From: Rehmannia glutinosa
Lineage: Eukaryota; Streptophyta; Magnoliopsida; Lamiales; Orobanchaceae
Assembly (NCBI GenBank): GCA_016081115.2
Contig: CM071930.1
Coordinates: 22,573,520-22,637,519 of the forward strand
Reading direction: 5' to 3'
DNA length: 64,000 nt
The position numbers and the translations under genes were made by a program. A model generated the notes under the pieces. It was not told the DNA's origin, did no database searches, and worked only from the letters and a program-made list of their open reading frames with translations. Below, in pieces: positions 1 through 10,173 of this stretch; position 1 is the stretch's first letter; every line of letters starts with the position of its first letter.

Positions 1-1298
1 ATCTTCAAGCGTAGAAGGGGCGGAGAGGGTTCTTCGAGAAATCGGCAAGAGGAAGCCGAACAAAGGGATATTCAAGCCGCTCAAAGAAACGTGGCTCAAG
101 AAGGTGATGATGTTCAAAATCCCATTCTCTCTCGGGCCCAAATTACCGAGCTACGCAGAACAATTTCGCTCCAAAATTGCCGTTGGGCGAAAGGTAAAAA
201 AATCCTTTGTTACTCAAGCTCCTAATTCCCACAATGTTCTTAATTTCATCAATAAGTATGCGGAATGGTATTATGAGGATTCGGGAATGGGAGGAAAATC
301 TATTGCTTGGACTAAAATGTGTCGTTTTAGTTCATTTACAAATGAGTATCCTACTATTAGAGGATTTTTTGAGGAGCAAGGTTGGATGTATCTATGGGAG
401 CATGCTTATGTTTTGTATGATGATGATATTATCCAACATTTTTATGCTAATATGTGGGTGCAATATGATAATGAAAGGAAGCCGATTGCCGTTAATTCGC
501 TTGTAAAGGGTCGTCATTTTAGATGGACTCCCAATGATATTTGCCGGCTCTTACATGTTAGAGAAGGTGGTTGGGATTATTTCTCTTGTGGGACTTGGAA
601 TGATGAAATGTTGGGGTGTCGATGAAGAAGTTAAGACGTATTTGGGAGTATGGCCAAAGTATTCTTTGTTGGCAATGACACTTGAGCATCGTATTTTGTC
701 GGTCATTGTCTCATATTGCATTTGTGGTAAGTCGGGAAAGATGCCTAGCAACATGGATTACTTTTTGACTTATAAGATTGCTAGGAGGGAATCACTTAAC
801 TTTGGTGCCATACTTATTCAATGTCTAATTGAGTCCATCACTCAAGGTAATAAGAAGTTGGTTATGGGAAATTGGATTTGTAAACTTCTTATTCAATCGG
901 GACTACCTTCGTCGGTGTAACTCGGAGGTATTTCAAAATGACTTCGACATTGATAACATCTCCCAAATGGTCACGATGCGCAAGAATATGGACATCCGAC
1001 CAACTAAAATGGCTAGAGGAAGAGGTCAAGAGTCCCCCGATCCTAATGACTACTTTGATGACGCCGAGGCCACAAGATTGGCGGAAGAAGGCGAACCAAG
1101 CAATCCGGAGGGTAATACTAGGTGCTCAACCGCCAGAGGTATACTCAAGCCGAATTTGATGAGATGAGGGCTTTTCATGAGACGAGGTATGAGGCTTTGG
1201 AGCAAAAGACCTCCAATATGAAAAAGTCTATCGGGAAGTTGAAGAAATTCATCAAGGACTTTATTCCCGGATCTTGCTTCTCCTCGGATGAGGAATGA
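1..1298 (+). pseudogene. Env-position third gene of SireA-1 (putative plant transposon protein-like), frameshifted, 5' end outside
   Basis: Homologue of the better preserved minus-strand gene at 8788-10173. The central domain is recognisable by R-F-x(3)-T-N-E-Y-P-x-I-R-x-F-F-E-x-Q-G-W, then F-Y-A-N-M and a V-K-G-R-H-F-R-W motif (about 250-550). From memory this layout resembles the plant-specific 'putative plant transposon protein' family; I cannot search to confirm. The reading frame shifts near an A-run at about 200, again near 610, near 905 and near 1135, so no intact protein remains. The last ~50 codons (about 1141-1298) restore a coiled coil ending in F-S-S-D-E-E, the same tail as in other copies. 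Function unknown. Confidence 0.75.
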
Positions 1299-2552
1299 TG
1301 TCCCCACCCCCTTTACTTTCTAGCATTTTCATTAATGATGCTTTGTATTTTTATGAACCTTTGTAAAAATCCTTCGTACTAATGATATTTGCTTGTTTTC
1401 TTAAAAGGGTTAAAATTGCAAGTTGATAATGACTTGTGGATGATCATGATTTTGATGGAGTATTTGATGGTAAAAATACTCTAATTTAAGCATTGTTTGA
1501 TAATTGGTATGAAGTACTTGATGGTAAAAATGCTTCTTTTGATACTTTGATCATTATGCTTAGTTGGATATGTTGGGACATTGGATATATCATACATGTA
1601 TTGTTAAGGCATGACTTGTATTACTTGATGGATGCTCTAATTATTGGCATTTGTAATGCCTTGATCCTTCTTAGCTTATGTTATCTCAATTGGGTTGAAC
1701 CCTTGATAATCTACTTTGTTGAGCCTCTTAATTGATGAACAAATGTTGCATATGTTGCATATGATCTTATTGAGCCTTGGAATGAGGTTGATTGATGATG
1801 TTATGAAAATTTTTGGCTTGAAACTTTTACAAGGACTATATACAACCTCTTTTATTTTTCACGCACACAAGGTGTTCGATGAAATGTCGCAATGAAACTT
1901 TCAACTTCTACATGATTCTCTTGCCTCAAAATGTCTTAAAATCTTTTTGAAATCATGTTTTTAGCTTACTAATGAGCTTATGGATCTTTTATGTTACAAT
2001 TCTCCCATTTTCCTTGGACTTTAAGTATAAATTGCTCGATGGTTGATAAACCGCCTTCTCTTCTTTGATATATTTGTATGATGTTTTTATCATCCTAACA
2101 TTCTTTTGATGATTCCAAAGGGGAGAAACAGGATATTGGCTCATTAGCTCAAAGAAGCTAATAAAAGCTTGTCATAAAAGCTATAAGCTATGGCTCATAA
2201 AAGCCATAAGTTGTGACTCGTTTTTAGTCCAATTGTTGCTTGATGGACTGAACAAATTGTTTAATGATGTTTTGTGATAGGGGGAGCTTATAAGCTCTTG
2301 AACAAATTGTAAAAGCTAAAGCATTTAGCTTATGGAAAATTGCTTTTACATTATTCTTGATATGCTTGTTGATAGGGGGAGCTTGTGCTTATTATTGAAT
2401 ATATTTACTCCCTACTTGGTTGCTTTAATATTTTTGGAAATTTTGGTTGCTTCCAAATGGTCAAATGTTTTTACCGGAAAATCATTTCTAAAATTACTCT
2501 CTTAGTTTGTGTAAAAATTATTTTGGTTTGTAATCATCAAAAAGGGGGAGAT
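1299..2552 (+). other. Noncoding 3' tail of SireA-1 with repeated polypurine tracts
   Basis: There is no supported gene here. AT-rich sequence contains purine tracts near 2117 (AAAGGGGAGA), 2276 (ATAGGGGGAGC), 2371 (ATAGGGGGAGC) and 2540-2551 (AAAAGGGGGAGA). The last abuts the 3' LTR and is the expected plus-strand primer. The others occur at matching positions in sibling elements. Multiple polypurine tracts are a described Sirevirus trait. Confidence 0.7.
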
Positions 2553-2853
2553 TGTTTGATACATGTTTTTATCTTAATTTTGATGATTTTATTTTGTCAC
2601 CAAAACAATATTTTTAAAGGTTGTCCAAATACTCCTAAATGATTTAAAATGGTTTTTTTCCGGAGTATTTCCTCAAGTTTATTTTTGATAATAATGGACA
2701 ACACTTTTAATGATTTTATGTCTATGGGCTTTTACTCCTAAAACAAGATTTCTAAATGTTGTCTAAATACTCCTAATTGGTTTAAAATGTTTTTTACTAA
2801 ATTTTCGGAGTATTTCTTGAGTTTTATTTTCGACAAAATTGGACAACATTTTT

Positions 2854-3172
2854 GTCTCTTGTCGACCTGGCCGCCCCTATAGGGCAACCCGTGCATCAAG
2901 ATGTTTTTAGAAACAGAAAATGAGACGGATGTAATATTGGTCGGTCGACACTGCCGCCCAAGGGTCGACGGCAGGCCGTCGACCTCCGCCCGATCGACCA
3001 TTACACTGGAGTTCATTTTTGTTTCTGAACTTCCGTCTTGTTTTTGCTTGAGGGGGACCGGTTGAAACGCGGGGCCGACCAGTCCGAAGCTTATGTCGAC
3101 CGTGTCCTGCTGTTGAATTTCAAAGTGTTCTTAATTCTCTTATTTCGTCGTGCGACCGGTCGCATCTGTGCA
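2854..3172. promoter_or_regulatory. GC-rich palindrome cluster in LTR U3
   Basis: A block of variants of GACCGGTC and GTCGAC in otherwise AT-rich DNA, lying 150-470 bp upstream of the TATA box. Equivalent blocks occur in the other Sire LTRs (7160-7480, 13378-13682, 29531-29815, 35785-36075, 40880-41130, 60550-60830, 63205-63405). Position suggests a cis-regulatory or silencing role; that is inference. Palindromic U3 motifs have been described for Sireviruses, but I cannot confirm this is the same motif. Confidence 0.6.
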
Positions 3173-3321
3173 TTGACAAAAAAATATGACCGTTTGACAA
3201 AGACACACATTTCCTTAAATTGTGGGATTGATTTCTAACAGCTATATTCTTGATTTTAATTGTATTTTTCTCAGTAGATTTTCAATCCCCAAGAGGAGCC
3301 TATGCTTGATCAATCATCTCC

Positions 3322-3330
3322 TATAAATAG
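3322..3330 (+). promoter_or_regulatory. LTR TATA box
   Basis: TATAAATAG in the context CTCC-TATAAATAG-AGG. The same box appears at the same place, as CTATTTATAGGAG on the plus strand, in minus-strand LTRs near 7000, 13216, 29363, 35628, 60381 and 63032. Transcription probably starts 25-35 bp downstream, which would put the hairpin array inside the transcript. Confidence 0.7.
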
Positions 3331-3566
3331 AGGAAGTTTTGGAGCAACCATGACAACAATTGAGATACAACACAACAAGATACACTTCAAGCAAATACTT
3401 CGTCTTTCGTTGTTATTATTCTTGTTGTAAATTTGCCTAACTTATCACTTTCACATCCTTAAGGTATAGGCTATTCTTGATTACACTTTGCACTCAAATT
3501 GTATTATTCATTATTGAGTTGTAATCTTGATTTTTGGTAATCATTCAACACAAGATATCCTTGTGA

Positions 3567-3784
3567 GTGTTCTTGTGGTAAGAACACACTTGGATGATCT
3601 AGGTGATAGGTACAAGAAGATTGTGGTGATCTTCTTATTGAGGAGTTGAAGAATTTGGTATTCTTCAAGGTTAAAGATTGTGGTAATCTTCACAAGGTGC
3701 CGTTGAAGGAAGATTGTGGTAATCTTCAAAGGGAGATTGTGGTAATCTCCAAAGGTGTTGTTGAAGAAGAGTGTGGTGCTCTTC
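3567..3784 (+). repeat. Array of seven hairpins with shared GTGGT-type loop
   Basis: Seven successive inverted repeats. Stem 1 is GTGTTCTT/AAGAACAC (3567-3587), stem 2 AAGAAGAT/ATCTTCTT (3614-3636), stem 3 GAAGAAT/ATTCTTC (3648-3666), stem 4 AAGATT/AATCTT (3674-3690), stem 5 GAAGATT/AATCTTC (3709-3727), stem 6 GGAGATT/AATCTCC (3732-3750) and stem 7 GAAGAG/CTCTTC (3766-3784). Loops are GTGGT or TGTGGTG, with TTGGT in stem 3. Stems differ in sequence but keep pairing. The array lies between TATA box and poly(A) signal. An RNA-level function is inferred, not shown. Confidence 0.7.
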
Positions 3785-3823
3785 AAGGTGTTGTAAGTTG
3801 AATTTGTATTAATTTTGGTAATT

Positions 3824-3829
3824 AATAAA
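3824..3829 (+). terminator. Probable LTR poly(A) signal
   Basis: AATAAA about 40 bp after the last hairpin and about 500 bp after the TATA box, followed by a T-rich stretch. If used, the hairpin array lies in the R region and would be present at both ends of the genomic RNA. The motif alone is weak evidence in AT-rich DNA, but its position is kept among sibling LTRs. Confidence 0.45.
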
Positions 3830-4045
3830 ATTCTTTTTCTTTTTGAAATCCATTCCGGATATACTGGGGTGGTAGAGGATTAGGCCCTAGGTAGGTTGAA
3901 CCTCTTTAAATCGACGTGTGTTGTTTACATTCCGCACCTTTATTATTGTGTTTGAGCATTCGGTTATAAAAAGAGGGCGAAATCGAAAAGATGGAGATAA
4001 TCTATTCACCCCCCCTCTAGATTATCGTAGCCGCTTGGACTTACA

Positions 4046-4816
4046 CGAATTAATAAGGAAATGTAAATTAAAATAAAGTTAATAATACATATTATGTAAA
4101 ATAGTTATATTTATATGATATTTATATATTTAAAATTTGTAACTCTAAACAAAGTTAAATTCATATATGTTTTAATTGAGATGTAACTATCTCTAAAATT
4201 TGAAAGGAAATAGTTGGAGGAATTCCTGATTCCTACAAATTAATAAAGGTTAAAAAAAATAGTACACTGATGAGTAATGTTTTAGACACACAAAGAAGAA
4301 ATCGTAGATGATTGAGAAATCAAACTAGGCCTAATCGGTATATTTCAATGCTTAATTATTATTTAGTAACATGTAATTAAGGCATAAGGCCCTTTATAAT
4401 ATTCAGGATAGGGAGTTGTGTTAAATAAATTTTATAAATTGATACCTTGTTATCATTACAGATTGCTCACACATAAAGTTAGGGACGAAAACAATTAGTT
4501 TACCTTCAGTAGCATATCAAAAGAAGCAAGGTAAGTGATAATCCATTTGCAACTACAATGCATGAACATAGTATTTCCTGCTTTATCGTTACTAAATGTG
4601 ACTTTTGTATCTTGATAGATGTATTTGGAAACCTTGACGTTCGTATGTTGTTGGGTTGATATTGGAATGTGGGGATTGTCATTTCATTGAGCATGGTATT
4701 CCTTAGCATTGTCATGTGCATGCATAATATATGATCATTGTTGAGATGAGGCATGCACAATATGATTTTCTATAAAAAGAAAAAGTTTTGGTTGGCCACT
4801 GCTAGTGCACCGATGC
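4046..4816. other. Intergenic, no gene seen
   Basis: AT-rich sequence without a supported open reading frame, tRNA or recognisable element. It is the right flank of SireA-1. Confidence 0.6.
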
Positions 4817-5771
4817 ATGAGAATCATGCTTATATGATATATTGAGCTCGTGTCATGTGAGACATCACTTCGGGTATGTGAGACATTCGGACGAGGCTCA
4901 TTGATTATTAATATCCAGTGCCATGTGAGACATTACTTCGGGTATGTGAGACATACGGACTGGACAACTTAATCATTAATAATATATTGAGCTCGTGCCA
5001 TGTGAGACATCACTTCGGGTATGTGAGACATTCGGACGAGGCTCATTGATTATCGATATCCAGTGCCATGTGAGACATTACTTCGGGTATGTGAGACATA
5101 CAGACTGGACAACTTGATTATTAATAATATGTTGAGCTAGTTCTGGTGCATAGCGGATGGGCCAAGGGCCCAGTGAAAAGAAATAATTGTAAATAAAATG
5201 ATTTGGTGCATAAACATGGTTTCATGGAATAACACCTTGGAATATATTGAATTTGTATTATATTTTTCTTTTAGCATGCATGATTTGCACTTACTGGGCA
5301 TTAGCTCACGTAGTTCATGCATTGTAGGTGAGTCTGGTGATGCTGGACTTCATGGGCTTATCTTGGGCGGAGTTCTTTGGAGCTTCTACAGTTCTTGAGG
5401 GCAATGTACATGGATGACGACCTGTTGGGCTATGTTGATGGGTCACTTTTACCTTTTTGGTCCTGTATTATATTATGGTTTAGGGTTGTACCCTCTTTTG
5501 AAAACTCTGATGTAAATATGTACATATAAATAGCTGGGGGATTTGAGTTATGCGTTTGATCATGTGGATGTCAGTTGTGTGGGTTGGTTACCTCTTTTGT
5601 TTGTGGACATGGCTTGTCCTTGTCTTTTAATTAAAATGATTTTTTACTTGTTTGTTGTTAAAATGTCACAGGGATCAAAAACAAATTATTATTACACGTT
5701 TTAAATTGAGTTTGTGGCCGAGTTTTACTATTTATATATTTTCTAGCAGTAGTAAGGTGCTGGGTGTTACA
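4817..5771 (+). repeat. Probable truncated Ty3/gypsy-type LTR
   Basis: The sequence ends GGGTGTTACA at 5771, a common end of plant gypsy LTRs. Its upstream layout (a tandem array, then a block around ATGCATGATTTGC... and GGTGAGTCTGG) resembles the arrangement in the gypsy LTR at 46450-48774. No matching TGTAACACC start or partner LTR was found, so the left limit is approximate and the assignment tentative. Confidence 0.4.
4841..5130. repeat. Tandem repeat: two ~144-bp units, each of two ~72-bp subunits
   Basis: ATTGAGCTCG recurs at 4841 and 4985, and a degraded third start lies near 5131. Within each unit CATGTGAGACAT, then ACTTCGGGTATGTGAGACAT, occurs twice, so there are four subunits. Alternating subunits read TTCGGACGAGG and ACGGACTGGAC, so the doubling to 144 bp came after subunit divergence. 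Confidence 0.85.
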
Positions 5772-6282
5772 CAATATGCACTGAATAATAATACGTGGAA
5801 TTGAGAATCTCTTCATGTTTAAATTGTATTTATAATGGTTTTGGTAAGTGTCGGCCCCTAGTGTGGTGTGGATAGGGCTGAGTTCGGCTGGTCGGGCAAG
5901 GGTCTGTAGTCTTAAAAGGTTCTACGCTATCCACAATCAAATCCCACCGCTTAAGGACGAGTGTTCCAAGGGTAGAAGTGGGTGGTAGGATTGATATATT
6001 CCAGAATATGACTTCTCCGGGCTTCGCGAGCCCCAGTGTGGAGAGCCGTATCGAAGTGTGGTGCAATAAGGGGGTAAGGCTTTACACCAATGCAATAAAG
6101 GAGTGACAATGGAAAACGGGAGTTATTTACCATTAATAAATGGTCCCACCATTAATGTGAAATTTAAATTAATTATGTTACATATTGATTCAGTGCATGT
6201 TGCTATTTAATTGAAATGATTGTACTTATATAGAATAACTGAATCTTTCTTAACGTTAAACTTTTTTAAAAGGCCGCACCTG
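5772..6282. other. GC-richer repeat-like block between elements
   Basis: Around 5850-6120 the DNA becomes GC-rich and contains short phrases typical of plant LTR debris (GTGTCGGCCCC, GGGCTTCGCGAGCCC). The short open frames on both strands here show no recognisable domain. This is the flank into which SireA-2 inserted. Confidence 0.4.
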
Positions 6283-6287
6283 CACAC
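6283..6287. repeat. Target duplication CACAC, left copy (SireA-2)
   Basis: CACAC at 6283-6287 and again at 13994-13998 flank the outer LTR ends exactly. Five base pairs is the usual Copia target duplication, so 6288-13993 is one insertion. Confidence 0.9.
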
Positions 6288-7776
6288 TGTAAGTCCAAGC
6301 GGCTACGATAAACTAGAGGGGGTGAATAGATTATCTCCATCTTTTCAATTTTACCCTCTTTTTCGAACTGAATGCTCAAAGACAATAATAAAGGTGCGGA
6401 ATGTAAACAACACACGTCGATTTAAAGAGGTTCAACCCACCTAGGGCCTAATCCTCTACCACCCCAGTATATCCGGGATGGATTTCAAAAAGAAAAAAGA
6501 ATTTTATTAATTACCAAAATTAATACAAACTCAACTTACAACACCTTGAAGAGCACTACACTCTTCTTCAACAACACCTTTGGAGATTACCACAATCTCC
6601 CTTTGAAGATCACCACAATCTTCCTTCAACGGCACCTTGTGAAGATTACCACAATCTTCAATCTTGAAGAATACCAAATTCTTCAACACCTCAATAAGAA
6701 GATCACCACAATCTTCTTGCACCTATCACCTAGATCATCCAAGTGTGTTCTTACCACAAGAACACTCACAAGGATATCTTGTGTTGAATGATAACCAAAA
6801 ATCAAGATTACAACTCAATAAGGAATATTACAATTTGAGTGCAATGTGTAATCAAGAATAGCCTAGACCTCAAAGATGTGAAAGTGATAAGCTAGCCAAA
6901 TATACAACAAGAATAATAACAATGAAGAACAAATATTTGCTTGAAGTGTATCTTGTTGTGTTGTATCTCAATTGTTGTTTGGTTGCTCCAAAACTTCCTC
7001 TATTTATAGGAGATGATTGATCAAGCATAGGCTCTCTTGGGGATTGAGAATCTACAGAAAAATACAATTAAAATCAAGAATATAGTGTTAGAAATCAATC
7101 CCACATTTTAAGGAAATATGTCTATTTGTCAAACGGTCATATTTTTGTTTTGTCAAAACAGCGACCGGTCGCATTTAAATAGAAGTTTGAAACGAAGCAC
7201 AATAAATTTACAGGCGGCGGCCGGTCGACGTGTACCTCGACCGTCGTCCCTAACATCAACCGTCGACCTAGACACAAAATCAAGACAGGAAGTTATGAAT
7301 CACTTTTAAACGCGTCCGGTACGGCCGCCAGGGTGCGACGACCGCCGACGCCCTAGTCGGCCGGCCGACGCCCTAATCGGCCGGCGACCTGGCATTTTAA
7401 CTATCCGTCTCATTTTATGTTTCCAAATTCATCTTCAGGTACGGGTTGCCCTATACGGCGACCGATCGACCTCGAGACAGAAATGTTGTCCAATTTTTTT
7501 GTCGAAAATAAAACCCAAGAAATACTCCAAAAATATAGTAAAAATATTTTAAACCAATCGGAAGTATTTAGACAATATTTAGGAACCTTGTTTTGAAGTG
7601 AGAACTTATAAACACAAAATCATTAGAAGTGTTGTCCAATTTTATCTAAAGTAAAACTTGAAGGAAAACTCCGGAAAATATTAAAGTCATTTTAATTCAT
7701 TTAGGAGTATTTGGACAACAAGTAAAAACATTGTTTTGGTGTAAAAATAAAATCATCAAAATTAAGATAAAAACAT
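6288..7776 (-). repeat. 3' LTR of SireA-2
   Basis: Matches 12502-13993 up to AAAAACAT at 7776, after which the last ~17 bases of the U3 end are replaced. It includes the hairpin array at 6548-6765, TATA box near 7000 and palindromes at 7160-7480. Confidence 0.9.
6548..6765 (-). repeat. Hairpin array in SireA-2 3' LTR
   Basis: Same seven-stem arrangement as 3567-3784, read on the minus strand. One loop carries a C-to-T change (CACTACA for CACCACA) while its stem GAAGAG/CTCTTC stays intact. Confidence 0.7.
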
Positions 7777-8787
7777 AGCTTACATGATGAATAATGAATA
7801 AAATCATCAAAATTAAGATAAAATCATCAAAATTAAAATCATTAAGATAATTGGACTGAAAATAAATCACAACTTATGGCTTTTATGAGCCATAGCTTAT
7901 AGCTTTTATAACAAGCTTTTATTAGCTTCTTTGAGCTAATGAGCCAATATCCTGTTTCTCCCCCTTTGGAATCATCAAAAAGAATGTTAGGATGATAAAA
8001 ACATCATTCAAGTTTATCAAAGTGTGCCAACAATACGATTTATCAACCATTGAAAAATAAAATTTAGAATCCAAGAAAAAATGGGAGAAATGTATCATAA
8101 GACATCCATAAGCTCATTAGTTAGCCAAAAACATGATCTCAAAAAGATTTTAAGACTTTGAAAATAAGAGATTCATGTACGTGATGATATATTCATTGAA
8201 GCATTATAACGAACACTTGGCGGGCGTCAAAGATTTGAAGAAGATATATATAACCCTTGTAAATGAAATCTAGCCAAGTTTTTCATACCATCATCAAAGC
8301 CATTTTTGAACATATTCCCAACAAATAATAGGCATAAACAAAGTAAATTCTCAAAGGTTCAACCCAGTTGAGATAATTTAGCCAAAGAGAGATTAAGGCA
8401 TTACCAATGCCACCAAGCAAAAATTAAAGAACCATCAAGTAATACATGTTAAGCATCAACCAATGTATTTTAGACATTACAAATGTCCCAAATAATCCAT
8501 CTAAACAAAATGAGCAAGACATGTCAAATGCATTTAAGCACAAATTAAAAAAAAGCACTTTTACCATCAAGTACTTCATACCAACAACAAATTATGCCAA
8601 ACTATAGTATTTTTACCATCAAATACTCCATCAATATCATGATCACCCTCAAGACATTATCAACTTGCAATATTACCCCTTTCAAGAAAACAAGCAAATA
8701 TCATTAGTGCAAAAGAGTTTTACAAAGAGTTCATAAAAATACAAAGCAACATGAAAGAAAATGCTAAAAAGTAAAGGGGTGGGGACA
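7777..8787 (-). other. Noncoding tail of SireA-2, with deletion and filler at its LTR border
   Basis: This matches the element tail seen at 1299-2552 and 30126-31200 but lacks about 335 bp next to the LTR, including the primary polypurine tract. The border instead has three partial copies of AATCATCAAAATTAAGAT (7751-7850). One purine tract remains near 7960. No gene is seen. Confidence 0.7.
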
Positions 8788-10173
8788 TCATTCCTCGTCC
8801 GAAGAGAAGCAAGTTACGGGAATAAGATCTTTGATGAATTTCTTCAATTTGCCGATTGACCTTTTCAAACTAGAATTTTCCTTCTTCACAACCCGGAGCT
8901 CTTTTCTAAGAGAGGCTACATCTCTAAATGTTTCTCTTTCCACTTTGGCCATTCTCTCTTTGAGATTTAAATCTTCAACATCCGACTCGTCTTCATTTTC
9001 TTCCTCATTTTCTTCCTCCCTACTTTCTTGTTCATTTCCCACATTCTCTTCTTCATTTTCCTCTTCATTCCCCATATTCTCTTCTTCATCATCTCTTTGT
9101 TCGTCAAACTCACCTCTTCCAATATTTTCAACCTCGTTGTCATTAAAGAAATCATCCCGAGGTTGTTGTCGATGTCGGGCACGTCCCCTAGCGGCATTGG
9201 TGGGAACCCGTGGTTAATGTCGTCGCATTCTTACCATTTGTAGAATGTTGGCATTATCAAAGTCATTGTGACGAATTTCGGTATTCATTTCATTTTCTGG
9301 GTATCCCGATAAGTACAATAGTCGGCAAATCAAATTTCCCAAGGTATATTTTTTCTTAGTATGCCTTCTTGATTCCGACAAACAATATACAAAAATTGCT
9401 CCATAATTTACTCTTTCTCCTCGAACAATCTTATAGGTGAGAAAGAGTTCGAGATTACTCGGAAGTTTTACTTCTTTTCCACAAACACAATAGGAGAAAA
9501 TAATAGATATAATCCGATAATTTGGCGGCATTGCCGAGTATGTTTCTTCGGGATACACTCCTAAAAAGGTTTTCACATTATCTAGTGAAACACCGAAAAT
9601 GTTATCATCCCAATGAGTGCAATCCACATTAACCACTCCATCATTCGGCACATTAAAGTGATTACAAATATCGGCCAATGGCCATGAAAAATGCCTACCA
9701 TTAACAAGTGTGTGAAGTTCCAACGGATTATCTACCGTAGCATCAACAATCCACATATTTGCATAAAAACATTTTATAAGCTTGTCATCATAATGCAAAC
9801 ACGGATTATCCCAAAGTGAAACCCATCCTTGAATTTCAAAATAAGCCCTAATATCTGGAAATTCATCATAAAATGCTAGAAATCGAACCATACGAGTGCA
9901 CGCAATTTTCTTGTCATTCAATCCAATATTCTCATAATGCTCCTCCGCAAGTTTATTTAGAAATCGAAATTTATTGGCTCTAGAGGGAGGCTCGTAAAGA
10001 AGTGACAACTTACTTGAATCCCAATGAATGTTTGATTTTGAGACCCCGGCTCTCAATTCATCAATCTCTTCTTCCGTGAGCCGGTTTGAATTATCTCCTT
10101 GTGGAATATCAATTTGCTGGGGGTTGGAGGAAGATTCACCCCTTGCTTCCTTCTCCTCTTTTGAGGATTTCAT
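8788..10173 (-). pseudogene. Third (env-position) gene of SireA-2, putative plant transposon protein-like, one in-frame stop
   Basis: One frame runs 462 codons from ATG at 10173 to the stop at 8788, broken only by TAA at 9216-9214. An alternative ancestral ATG at 10199 matches the start context of the copy at 57086 but is now out of frame. Domains: a basic, Q/S-rich N-terminus; a globular domain with an R-F-L-A-F-Y-D-E-F-P-D-I-R core, E-I-Q-G-W and F-Y-A-N-M (roughly residues 60-300); an acidic Glu/Asn-rich low-complexity stretch (about 9110-8980); and a C-terminal coiled coil of heptad Leu/Val/Lys residues ending F-S-S-D-E-E. I see no signal peptide or clear membrane span, so an envelope function is not supported despite the env position. 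Molecular function is unknown. Near-openness in an element lacking pol suggests recent activity or selection. Confidence 0.75.

Larger units (their letters stand above)
1..4045 (+). mobile_element. SireA-1: Copia (Sirevirus-like) LTR retrotransposon, 3' part
   Basis: The window opens inside an LTR retrotransposon and shows its env-position gene (1-1298), a noncoding tail with several purine tracts, and the 3' LTR (2553-4045). The LTR starts TGTTTGATAC and ends GGACTTACA, and a purine tract sits directly in front of it. Its LTR matches both LTRs of SireA-2 and SireA-3. Gag, any pol, the 5' LTR and the left target duplication lie to the left of the window, so the insertion site cannot be tested; CGAAT follows the right end. 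Sirevirus-like assignment rests on RT fragments in related copies and on the multiple polypurine tracts. Confidence 0.85.
2553..4045 (+). repeat. 3' LTR of SireA-1 (1,493 bp)
   Basis: It runs from TGTTTGATAC to GGACTTACA and matches the LTRs at 6288-7776, 12502-13993, 28658-30125 and 34917-36393. Its order is a GC-rich palindrome block, TATA box (3322), hairpin array (3567-3784), AATAAA (3824), and a terminal segment found in every Sire LTR of the window. Confidence 0.9.

Noticed and set aside
1..1298. Calling the third gene an envelope gene
   Set aside because: Position fits, but no signal peptide, membrane span or fusion-type features can be seen in the best copy (8788-10173).
3567..3784. 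Regular repeats looking like a CRISPR array
   Set aside because: Repeat units are inverted repeats of differing stem sequence inside a plant LTR, with no constant-length spacers or cas genes.
6531..6791. Conserved ~63- and 81-codon frames on both strands of each hairpin array
   Set aside because: They recur because the array lacks stops in those frames; the peptides are just translations of the repeats, and both strands are open at once. Structure explains them better than coding.
8831..9217. 128-codon plus-strand Ser/Phe-rich frame
   Set aside because: Antisense shadow of the acidic, Glu-rich part of the third gene of SireA-2.
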